Shown: one piece after another, positions 13,273 through 23,919 of the stretch | Numbering within the stretch: position 1 is the stretch's first letter | How the letters are laid out: every line of letters begins with the position of its first letter | DNA from: Antennarius striatus | Lineage: Eukaryota; Chordata; Actinopteri; Lophiiformes; Antennariidae | Length of the DNA stretch: 64,000 nucleotides | Assembly: GCF_040054535.1 (NCBI RefSeq) | Contig: NC_090783.1 | Span: forward strand, 6,716,001-6,780,000 | Reading direction: 5' to 3' | Notes under the pieces: model-generated | Told to the model about the DNA's origin: nothing | What the model saw: only the letters and a program-made list of their open reading frames with translations | The model's database searches: none | Made by a program: the position numbers and the translations under genes

Positions 13273-13712
13273 CCATTCCAAAAAACATTGGGACACTCTG
13301 TAAAACATTAACCAAACAGAATATCTGTAACCCTTAACCCTTAACCCTTAACCCTTTTCGGATATTTGTTCCTTTTAGATTGAATAAGACAATATATATA
13401 ATATAAGACATCATCGTATTTGTTTGTTTTTTAAACAGAAACATGTGTCTAAAAAAATTCTTGAAATACATTAAAACAGCTGATTGAAAGATTCCACAGG
13501 TGATGAGGTTGGCTGGTTACAGAGGTCATGACCTTTGATCTCTTAGGCAGCGCTGCATTCAAAACACATCGCTGGAATCAAGTTAAAAATAAATGTGATG
13601 AAAAAATTATGTTAATCAGTTTAAACTCTAAATATCTTGTCTATTGTTATTTTGTACATCATTACTTTTTGTTTTTATTGGCATTTTGCACGGTGGCCCA
13701 ACGTTTTAGGAA
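13273..13712. mobile_element. Short non-autonomous DNA transposon with imperfect terminal inverted repeats
   Basis: The left end reads ATTCCAAAAAACATTGGGAC and the right end, reverse complemented, reads GTTCCTAAAACGTTGGGCC; the two pair with only a few mismatches. The ~440-bp interior is AT-rich and has no transposase frame, so this is MITE-like. Wording such as 'cattccaa...ttgggac' is typical of a DNA-transposon family common in fish; a diverged relative is at 27815-28010. An internal heptamer array sits at 13329-13357. Confidence 0.55.
13329..13357. repeat. Four-copy CCCTTAA heptamer array
   Basis: About four tandem copies of the heptamer AACCCTT. It resembles telomeric CCCTAA but has one additional T per unit, so it is not the vertebrate telomere repeat. 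Confidence 0.8.
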
Positions 13713-14335
13713 CTACAATTGTATTTGTGTAGATATATGAAGTGTCAAGTGTTGGATTCCTTACAAAAGTCAGCGGTCCATAGGGCAGACAATAAAACCA
13801 TTTACAAGTAATTACAGAATGAGGTGTCCTGTCTGGAGTCAGAGTGGAGGTATTCCCCTTCACAGGTGCTGAGGGCAGCATCGGTATGTTAGTGTGCCAC
13901 ACACCCTTTGATAAAACCAACTTGTCGCAGATATGAAAGAAAAACTAAACTGCCCAAACCAGTTTTATGAATTCATTCTGAAGTCACATGCTGTGACATC
14001 AAATCAAACAGACCACATGAACTCAGTGAGAGGCATCACAGATTTCAGTTTACAGCAATGCTCACATCACCAAGAAGCTTTTCTCCCTGAAAGTAAGCTG
14101 CTAAATTTGGCAACCGGGAGGGGACTTTCTATCTAAAGTATTTCGTGACCATAAAAAATGTAAAATATGCACTGATGCCGTGAAGTCACGACCTTTAAAG
14201 AAAATCAAGGGAGTTGCACATGGCTGATGATAAAAGCATATTTTACCACCTAAAAATGGTGATCTGTTTACTCTGCTGAGCTTTAAACAGAACATAAAAG
14301 GCAAAGGCCGTAATGTCTGTAATCATTCACAGTGG

Positions 14336-14339
<4 letters not shown>

Positions 14340-14423
<84 letters not shown>
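14340..14423. repeat. Compound (CT)n(CA)n microsatellite
   Basis: A (CT)n run to about 14385 passes directly into (CA)n to 14423. A second (CA)n run is at 14556-14588. Confidence 0.95.
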
Positions 14424-14426
<3 letters not shown>

Positions 14427-14554
14427 TGCACACAATCATACATGCATGCGCATTCAGGGGACTTCCAGATTAACGCAACATCCATCCCAAAAGTCTGAGA
14501 ACCTCCCAACAAACACATTCCACACAGGTCTGCTCACAGACAGACAAGTCTACT

Positions 14555-14555
<1 letters not shown>

Positions 14556-14588
<33 letters not shown>
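14556..14588. repeat. (AC)n microsatellite
   Basis: About 16 AC units, 130 bases downstream of the larger compound array. Confidence 0.9.
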
Positions 14589-14591
<3 letters not shown>

Positions 14592-16851
14592 CAGGTGACA
14601 ACTTTTACATGCATTAATGTTAATTACATAAATATACAACTCACTTCTGACAGACCATTGTGCTGTGTGATTTTAAATGCAATTGCTCTTATTTAAATGT
14701 TATTTATCTGATAAGGTAAAATATCTTAAGGCTTGATGAAAAATACTTGCTTCAGTCTTAGAAGAAGTCACCTCTTTTTCTTTCGGTTTGGATGCTTATC
14801 TGCATTTCCTTGTTTAATGCTTTGTACTTGGTAATGTCAAAAGAGATTCATCTAATCTATCAAGATCTAATCTAAATGTAATAGAAAACACAATTTGTAT
14901 ATTAATTAATATTTCAGTATGAAAGCACCAAATAGAATAAAATCAGCGTCTTACTTACTTGAAAATATCTGTTCCATACCTTTAATCATGACTCGCATCA
15001 TTTATTTAATGACTCTTGACAAAATTCAGCCCAGTCATATGAAACAAGAGCTTCGTGGTTTGTCGACCCGTTGTGTTTTATATTTTATTACGTGAAACAA
15101 AATTCTGAAAATAAGGAGGGTGATGTCCTGACATTAGACAGCAGCAGACACCACAAACTTAAACAATAATCTGCTGCTATGAAAAACATTTTAAGACTCC
15201 TCAGTCTAAGCCCGGCGTGACCACCCACTCGATGTGATGAAGAATGTGATGCATTTTATTTTGACACAGAGACGACTATTATTCCATCTCTGACCGTCTC
15301 ACCTCACAACACACATTCTATTTACTGATCAATCCACTTGCATTCCTCACAGGCATTGCATAGATTGTCCCCGTGGTTGAGTCTTCCCTCGGTATGGTCA
15401 TGTGTAATTACTGGAGATCACAAAAGAAAATTCTTTCTTCAAAGGACTGGTAATTAACAGGATAAACAATGGAGAAACAGGACATTGATGATGTTAGAAA
15501 GAGAGAGAAACAGAGGCACACAAATAATTCTGTCAAAGACCTCTTCATGCATTTAGTGCCCAGGACTACTGGGTTGTTGTAAATGGCACCCTGCTTTAAA
15601 GTTATTTTTTTCAGCTCATCAAAACCTGACCCAGTTTTTATGTGCAAGTGACCCAAAACAGCTGTGTCATGTTTTTTTTTAATTTAGAATCTGTTTGCTG
15701 CTAAATTTATTTTGGAGCAGGCACCAAATCTGAATGATCAATTAAACTACTGACAGAACCTGAAGAACCAAAGAAGTTCCATGCTTTATGTGTCCTAACG
15801 GGATTTATCTCATTTAGGCCTAAATCTGTAGATGCATTACTAATACACAACTGACTGGTTCAGGGACTTAGCATGAGGGCTTGCATTATTTCTTGATCGC
15901 TCTTATTTCAGTATATGCTTTCAATTGCGATATCACACAGCGAACTGAGGTCCACGTCAGGTCACAGCAGTGACAAAGAAGAAGCAAAGAGGACGAGAGC
16001 TTCAGTCCGTGCTCAGACAAACGCTACCGCTGCATGACAGATATTACCCCCAACCCCCCACATGAGAGAGGATAGTATCCAGATACCTGAGGAGTTTCAC
16101 ACAATGAACATCCTTATGTCATGAGTTTCATGACTTCCCATAATAAAACATTTCTGAGATGAATTATGTCAGATGTGGGATTCTAGATGAAAATTCCATC
16201 AATGTCAGATTGTAGTTAGTTTCATATTAGCGTTTTACCCAACTGCTTCTTACTAATAACCAATATTATTGTATTATCATTTTCTTTTATACATCAATAA
16301 ATGTGTAATAGTACAGATATACACCTAGAGATTGTTTTGTTAATGTTGGGCTAATTGATTTTGTAAGAGGTCAGCTTTAGCTTTATAATCTGACCTGTCG
16401 TTTTGATTGTAAGTGAAGATCTTCATCAGATGAAGGATGAGGAGTGGGATTACTGATGTAAATCAATACTGATGGGTAAACTAAAAATGAACTCTAACTA
16501 TTAATTATGTAAAATGTTTTTGTGGCGCTTACTTTCTTAGTCTCTGATTATGTTACTGTTTAAATCCAGATAAATGTTGGATAAAAACATGGCTTGTTAT
16601 TTTATTATGATGCAATACTTGCAAGCAATTCACAGATCAACAGAGAGTGTATTTTATTTAACATACCTTTTTTTTTTTTTTAATTAATCCAAGGCTGCAC
16701 AGGACTTCACGATGTTTTTGCAGCAGCATCGGTAACAACGTGGTCGTGTTGTGTATCCTGAGGATTCGGAGGCCTCTTCCTGGTCCAGTTGCCTAGCGAG
16801 CAGAACTAGAATGAAGCTAAATCCGCTTCTGCTGACACAGTCGCCCACAAG

Positions 16852-16861
16852 GCGCATGCGC
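16852..16861. promoter_or_regulatory. NRF1 palindrome in the cdkn2a/b promoter
   Basis: GCGCATGCGC is a perfect core match to the NRF1 palindrome. It lies about 310 bases upstream of the cdkn2a/b start codon in the only CpG-rich stretch of this region (~16740-17300), and 25 bases before a CRE. This placement supports a promoter here. Confidence 0.55.
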
Positions 16862-16885
16862 AAGATCGCGCCACTGCAGCAACAA

Positions 16886-16893
16886 TGACGTCA
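16886..16893. promoter_or_regulatory. CRE (TGACGTCA) in the cdkn2a/b promoter
   Basis: A perfect palindromic cAMP response element, 278 bases upstream of the start codon and close to the NRF1 site. Palindromic CREs within 300 bases of a TSS are usually bound by CREB/ATF factors. No TATA box is evident, so a CpG-rich TATA-less promoter is inferred. Confidence 0.55.
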
Positions 16894-17170
16894 TCCATTC
16901 AAAACACAGGCAAGCCCAGACACACACCGACCGATCGGCAGATAGACGATGTACAGCTTATCCGAACCGGACAACCTCTGGACCGGACAAACCCACGGGG
17001 CTCGGACGGGCGGAGAACGACCGCCACATTCGTCACCGAGTCGTGATTATTATTCCACGCGGCGTGTTTTCGAGCCTCTGTTGTTCCACAAATAGACATC
17101 ATCAGTCAGGCTACCTGTCAAAAGCCATCACGGAGGTTCTCGCTTGCAGATTTTGTGCGGCGCAACGACA

Positions 17171-18110
17171 ATGACTCTGGAGGATGATCTGACGACAGCC
17201 GCCGCGAAGGGAAACACGGCGGACGTGGAATGTATCCTCCAGGCCGGGGCCGATGTGAACGGTGTCAACTGCTTTGGACGAACCGCTCTGCAGGTCAGTG
17301 TCACCAGAACCAGGCTCGTCCTTCCAACTTTGATGTTTTTCATGAGGTGACTTCATGAAACCCCTCCGCTGATGAAGCTGTGAGGACCGAGGACTTCTGA
17401 TAGGCCTCTATCATTTAAATTACCCGTTAAGGAAAAGCGACACATCTCACCGTGACGCGCAGACCGGTCCGGACCAAGAAGTAACTTCTTTCTATAAGGG
17501 ATAATGTAATGTAGGTTAAAATAATTTATCCTGCAGCTGCTTTAGAAGCTGAGGTGATCACAACAGAGGTTTTTGTTGCTTTTGATGATTCACTCTCTAT
17601 TGTTTTGAATCTTTACTCAACTGTGGGGAAACTTGGTTCTACTTCGTTCACAAGTTATAAAATCAAATCTATTTGAAATAAAAGGAAACGAAACTCTTTG
17701 TTTTCTCCAAAAGTCTACACAAATTATCGTTTTGCGTTCAGGTTTATCCATATGAAGTCAAGTCGCTCTGCTTCAGAGTCTCAAACGATGTAAGGTCATT
17801 AAAAAAAAAGCAGAATTTCCATTTTAAGATTATAGCTGCTGATTTTGTCCTTGTGAAGGTGATGATGATGGGCAGCACGTCGGTGGCTCAGGTGTTACTG
17901 AGTCACGGAGCGGATCCCAACGTGAAGGACAGGCGCACCGGGACCACCCCGCTGCATGACGCGGCCAGGATGGGCTTTCTTGAGACTGTGCGCCTCTTGG
18001 TTTTATTTCAGGCTGACCCGAATGCCAGGGACCACACGAACTCTGTGCCCATCGATCTGGCCGGAGACAACGGCCACGCAGACGTGGTTGCTTTCCTGAG
18101 GTCTCTGTGA
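17171..18110 (+). CDS. cdkn2a/b: INK4 cyclin-dependent kinase inhibitor (p15/p16-type)
   Basis: The product binds CDK4/CDK6 and blocks cyclin D activation, holding RB-family proteins active; it acts in nucleus and cytoplasm. Two coding exons, 17171-17293 and 17859-18110 (stop included), join in phase 0 at CAG|GTCAGT and give 124 aa. Four ankyrin-type units are visible: residues ~4-35 (GNTADVECILQAGADVN), ~36-67 (CFGRTALQVMMMGSTSVAQV), ~68-100 (TPLHDAARMGFLETVRLL) and ~101-124 (NSVPIDLAGDNGHADVVAFL). ALQVMMMGS and TPLHDAAR are INK4 signatures. It ends after repeat four, as p15/p16 do and unlike the five-repeat p18/p19 proteins. The ATG at 17171 has A at -3; the frame is open upstream but has no earlier ATG. 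Its tail-to-tail position beside mtap confirms the CDKN2A/B locus. No separate ARF first exon is recognisable. The alternative, a cdkn2c/d paralogue, is unlikely from length and neighbours. Confidence 0.95.
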
Positions 18111-19284
18111 AAGTGTCCGTGACGCTGACGCGGCGAGTCCGGAGCAGGCACTCCCGGTTTGGAGACACGGGGCCCGAAGAGGCCTCCAGCATAAATTCTG
18201 CACAAAGACTGCATTGCTGTAAGACCTATTTATGTTGATATGTGAGGCTTTTTTTTTCTTGACTTGTCATCCCCTTTTTTTATTTTAACGAAATCGGGGT
18301 TATTTATAAATGAAGACGTACTGCGTTAGATATAAAGAGTACAAAAAAAAAAATCCGTTTTAGTAGTTTACAGCAACGTCTGTACAATTTGTTAAAAATA
18401 CGCTCTTAAAATACAAAAACAAAAATGCTCCTAATGCCGCTGTTTTTGTCCGGTATTACATTTTTTAAAATAGGAATATTATCAGGTTGGGTTTTTTTTT
18501 AAAAAAAAATCATAATCTGATGACCGTATTTTAAAATCTCTCCAAGTCACAGATTAAATTCAAATGACGCAAAAGCACTTGGGATATTTTTGCACATTAC
18601 TGTCTAATTCTTTCCTGTAATTCCCATTTAGTCCATTCAGCTTTCGGATATTATGCAGTAAATAGTAAGGTTTAATCCAAGAGTTTCAAAGTAAAAAATA
18701 AATCCAGCAACAATAATTCATCTGGAAAAAAAAACGTGAAAATGTACCACTTCGGTTTGACTTATCGTTTTTGCTTTCTTTTAAATCAGTATTTCCAATA
18801 TTGATGAGATTAATCAGAATTAATGAACTGTAAATAAGGCGAGGTTGTAATACCAGCTGATTGGCGGTAGGGAATAATTTATGAAATTATGTTGATAATC
18901 CCTAAAATTGTAGTTTCTACAATCTGGTGAGTTAAAACATGAGTTTTATTTTTAATGTCGGTATGAAAATGAAGTTTGGCTAAAAAGACAGGACCCTTAC
19001 CTGCAACACTTCTTTTCTCTTATCTAAAGCACAACACTTCATTTGATGCTTAGAGGCAGTTTTTTCCTGAAAAATATATTTTGCCAATTTAAAGTAAAAC
19101 AAGACAATCTTTTGATTTCATTTTTTTTATGCTTGCATTGATAATGCCAGACATTTAAATCGAAATCAATCTATAAAAATAAAAAAGTGCACTTAAATTA
19201 TGTGTTTTATTTTTATTCTTTATTGCACAGCAGCACTCTTGGTACAGAATCCAGTGACTGTGCTCATTGTATTTGCATGTGAGA
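18111..19284 (+). other. Probable cdkn2a/b 3' UTR
   Basis: AT-rich, with T and A homopolymer runs (18249-18257, 18342-18352, 18491-18508) and many ATTTA-like words, as in unstable mRNAs. No open frame of interest. The extent depends on which poly(A) signal is used. Confidence 0.45.
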
Positions 19285-19290
19285 AATAAA
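19285..19290 (+). terminator. Probable cdkn2a/b poly(A) signal
   Basis: AATAAA following a T/G-containing stretch, about 1.17 kb after the stop codon. It is the last good signal before the converging mtap 3' end. Earlier AATAAA-like words (for example near 18698) could be used instead. Confidence 0.45.
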
Positions 19291-19751
19291 CTTTTGAATC
19301 AAATTTTCAAACAATGACATTGCTATCAATTGCTTTAAATTTCTGACATTTTTAAAAAGTGCTCTGAGAGTTGTGTATTTTTATTGAGTGAAATTGTGCA
19401 TGACCCTTACGCCTCTTTAGACAAGACCAAACACAACAAACAACAGAAGCACTCCCAGAACTCCTAAAAAAGGCCCAGAACTCCTACAAAAAATGCCTAT
19501 TTAATTTGTTCCAGTAAACATTCAATGTATTTGAACAAAGATTTATAGACAGAACAAATCTGTCTATAAATCCCAAATATATTTTTCTGCTACAAATTCA
19601 GCGAAACAATCGTCTTCAGTAAACCAAACATGTTCGAGAAGACATCCAATTGAACTAATTTAAAAAAGTGTATTTCTTTTAACTAAGTCCATTTTCAGTA
19701 AGGTTCCAGTTGAAGGCAGAGAACATGCATTGAAAAATATACGTGAGGCAC

Positions 19752-19757
19752 TTTATT
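19752..19757 (-). terminator. Probable mtap poly(A) signal
   Basis: On the minus strand AATAAA lies 115 bases after the mtap stop codon, giving a short 3' UTR. The cdkn2a/b and mtap transcripts would then end within about 0.45 kb of each other. Confidence 0.6.
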
Positions 19758-19871
19758 GTGATTCACTGATGACAAATCCACCAGATGCAAGTTAGTGGAG
19801 TCTGTTGTCCTTTTCGGTGCAGTGCGGGTCTGGGGTTCTGGGACTGGGTGCTGTTCCTTCTTTCCATCTTG

Positions 19872-22800
19872 CTAGTGTTTCGGTAACATTACGGAGGATT
19901 GTGCCATCGACTTTAAGGAAGGAAGCAAAGCAGTTAATTCACCATGAATGCCTCTCTATACAGCAACAAATACTACATTTAGACATTTAACTCTGGTGAA
20001 TGTTGTCTCGGATTTTTTCCACGGCGGTCTCAAGGAAAGGTTTTTGGGAGGGTGAGGAGATTTAGTAGAAGAGGGGGGAAAAAATTCAATAGTCTAGTTT
20101 TTTAAATTTTCATTAAATCTGATTGAGTAAAACACCTAAGCGTTCAACTGTATTTTGTTTTAAGATGTTTTAACACATTAAAACACTGACCTGCCACCTC
20201 AAAGTAATTCAAACACATAAAACTATGGTTGCAAATATGGATTGAGAGGTTAAACAGAAAGAAAGATGAGTGGTGTGCTTTTCCATAGTTCAGTAAATAC
20301 AATGTTTATATGAGTGTAGTGTAACTACACTTTTCCTTTAATATTTTGAGTGAAGGCTGCAATGGGTGTGCCTCCCCCTGACTTCCCTTCTACGCTGTTT
20401 CTTTATGATATCACTATGAAGGCAGGACGTCTGAGTTCGCCTTGCACACAGAGATCATCCGCTGATTTGATGATAATCACCTTTAAAAGCTCCAGACGGT
20501 CTGATTAAACTCCGTATGAGGAGGTGGGTCCGTGAGACAGATGGTGTCACAAAATAAATCACTAGAAAGGTAAACAAACAAACTTCTCTAGAGACTCGCT
20601 GAGCAGTACTGAGTCGTGGCAACGCTGACTTACTTTCAGGGTCTTTATTGTCTGAGCCCAATCCATTTGACTGATCTGGGGTATTGCAGTGAGGAGGAGG
20701 CTGCTGGCTTTGTTGGCATTCTCCTTCATCGTCTTCAGTACGTTGTCAACGCAGACCTGAGACAAGGGAAGAAAAATAACCACCTCATGGTCAGCATTAC
20801 TGACAGTAATTCAGATTTAACTTCCTAGAAGTGTCAGTCACCTTGTATTAAACATGTATCTAACAAAGCTTTTAGCCCCTAGTTTTTTTCCCCTTTAAGT
20901 CACCTCCTGTGTACAACACATGAATTTACTTATGAAAATGTCCTGCATAATTTCTGTGTTCTGTGAGCTCCCGTCTGACTTAGATTAGCAGAGAGGTAGA
21001 CAAGGAGAAATTACTTTGGTGCTTGTGATGTGTTTACCAAAGCCTCAGATTCAGAGAGGGAGTGGAAAGTTTGAAAAGATAAACGTCTAAAATTATACTT
21101 AATAAATGATTGTCTTTTGAATGAAAGTTGTTTAATTATACTGTATATGAACCATTCACACCCACAGGGCTTAGGAGGAGGACATGGATGAATTTTATAA
21201 GAAACTCAGTAAATAATTAAACTGATTCATCTCAGGGGCCTACTTTATATTTTGTTTCAAGAAAAAGCAGAAGGACATCACAGAGAGTTCCAGATCAAAG
21301 CGAGGCAGTAACGCAAACCGGTAAGAATTTATTTCATCCCGAGTTTATCCAATATGACCACATGTCACCGAATTAACGGTCAATGTAAGACAACATTCAC
21401 ATCCGCACTGTTTTTGAAGATCAGGATATTAGTTTTCAAGCCGCCTCCTGTGCCCTCCAATGACTCATGATTTGGTACAGGGGTGGGTCTTGGAATTTTA
21501 TTTTTTATATGAGAAAAGAGTAGATCTGTAACATGCGACTTTATTCTAATAAATAACATCCTGGTCTTGAACTAAAGCCATGCAGGCATTTGTATTCAAC
21601 AAACTATAAAGAGTTATTCAAGGAGTTGACCAAATACTGAACCGACACTATAAAATCTACTCCTGTAAAATAAAATACGGCTGCTCCACATTATGGGTCA
21701 GATGAAGACAAATAAATTAGTATGATTTAACGAATGCAGTGAGAAAAATACACTCAGAATATGGCAACACCCACAACCCCTTATGTTATCTGTAATTTAC
21801 AAAGGCACACGGTTGTTATTGTATTTCATTCGTGTTGGTGTGATTCTTTTTTTTCTTTATTGCCAACATTTTGAGCTTTTTCGATGACACCTAATTACTG
21901 ATGACAGGAAAACCGTGTAAGAAATAAGCTTATTTATTAGTGATATCCTAACAGGACAGTAACAACCTTATTTACATCCTGCACCCATACCTCCTTCCTG
22001 TGACCTGACCCTCCGTTGTGCGTTCCAGTTTAATGTCCGACGCAATAACTAGGTTTATGATTTTGTGGTGTTTATCAGGATGAAGACAGCGAAGCTGATG
22101 ACTCAGAGTGACTCAACCTCCTCTGGCAGGGCTTCAGCACTTCCACCGGAGGCTGGCAAGCAAACTCACTTGGGGGGAGGTAGGGGTTGGCGGATGTGGC
22201 GAGCCTTCTACAACAGGACGGGGGAAGAGGTCAGCTGCAGGAACTCTGAAGTAGAGTTGTGAATTTGACTGGATCAGGGACAAACAAGCCTGAAGGCGCC
22301 CACGCGCAGTTTATCAACTGCATTATCATGAGTGTCTGACAGAGAGTTACGGTCACTAGGAAACCACAGGAAGTCACTGATACTTTAGTTAACAACATGG
22401 TGTCATACAAATAATAGAAACCTTTAATTTTCAGCAGCACAGCTGTATAGTAGTGTGTGAACTTAAAGCGTAGAATATAGAGTTCAAAAAAGCATTTGGA
22501 GAATTTGAAGCTCAACCCTTTCAAAGCTGCTTAAATACTTCTGCAAAGGGGTGTTTAAGATCAGTTGCAGGGCAAGCCAACTTGACACAGTCCCAACCTT
22601 TGGTTATGTATTCATAATTAAATTAGCAATTGATGGGTATTTTTGCTGAAATACATCTTTCTGAAATAAGCAATGGTTAAAGAATGCAGCTGACATCCGT
22701 GTTTAGATCGGTTCTCTCTAGTCCTCGGTTTCCTTGTTCTTATTGTGTCTGCCTCGAAGAATCTGCTCGTAAGACAAAAGCTGACTGATGAAAGCGTCAG

Positions 22801-23850
22801 GCTGGCGGTCTGGCACCGTCTCTGTCTGTTTTCATGCCTCTGTCACAGAACAAATGAATGACCCAGCTTGTGCTGCTCCTCATGTCACGTTGTGCTGGTA
22901 AATGCTACAGAACGTCAGTCTGTAGCCTTCGATACAACTTGGAAACATTACGATGGAAGTTGGCTGTTTCGATTGTTTCTAAATATTTTATCTTTATGTC
23001 TTTTCCACAACAGTAAAAAAGAATAGAACATTTGTGAGACACTCAATATGCATCCAAAAACAAATGTGCCCCTTTGCCATCACGAACATTTCCTGAAGGG
23101 ACAGTTATTAACCTGATGTAGTGTATCCTGTCAGTACACTGAGTCTGGGAGGATTGGATATTAATTATGCAGTAACTGCTTTATTGCATCCTTTGGCGAA
23201 AGAGGTCCATACCTGTACCTGTACTTTCAATGCACAACTTAGCTACAGGAATTTATTTGTGAAGCAAAAATTATTTGGAAATAAATAATTGACCCTCAGA
23301 GATTTCTTAAGCCTACTCTGGAAATAGCATGCTCAAAATGCTCAACGCTGGGCAGAGAATTTACAAAATCAATTCTCTCCTTAAAATGAGGGGACTTAAT
23401 GAAGAGGGAGAGTTTTGTAAACATTAAAGGAACTGATTGGATGAAAAGAATTGAAACAAAAAAATATGGATCTCATTAAAAAGGACTGAGATAAGACTGA
23501 TTGTAGGATCACCAAAACACAAAAAGAGAATATGTGATCATGTTCATGTTCAGGATCAGAATCAATTCAACCAGTCTCGAAACTCACAACACAAAAGAGG
23601 ATACAGAAATAACCCATTAGCGTAGTGTTAGCGTAGCTCCAGGTGTCTAACAGCTACATGTGGTTATTTTGGTAAGGAGTAGAATGTCCGCCAGACTAGC
23701 AATAAAAGATTTACATGTCAAAATGTCCCAAGCAAATGTGTGACCATTTGTGACACAAAGGGTAACGCTTTCCTTTCTAAATCCTTACTGCATGCAATCA
23801 AATGAACAAAAGGAAGTTGATAAGTAAACTAACCATAACTCCTTAGTGCA

Positions 23851-23919
<69 letters not shown>

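Noticed and set aside
13329-13357. Interstitial telomere repeat
   Set aside because: The unit is a 7-mer (CCCTTAA), not the vertebrate hexamer CCCTAA, and there are only about four copies.
17111-18214. Minus-strand and alternate frames over cdkn2a/b, including a 120-codon one
   Set aside because: Shadow frames over GC-rich exons. None resembles ARF, and ARF would have to be on the plus strand.
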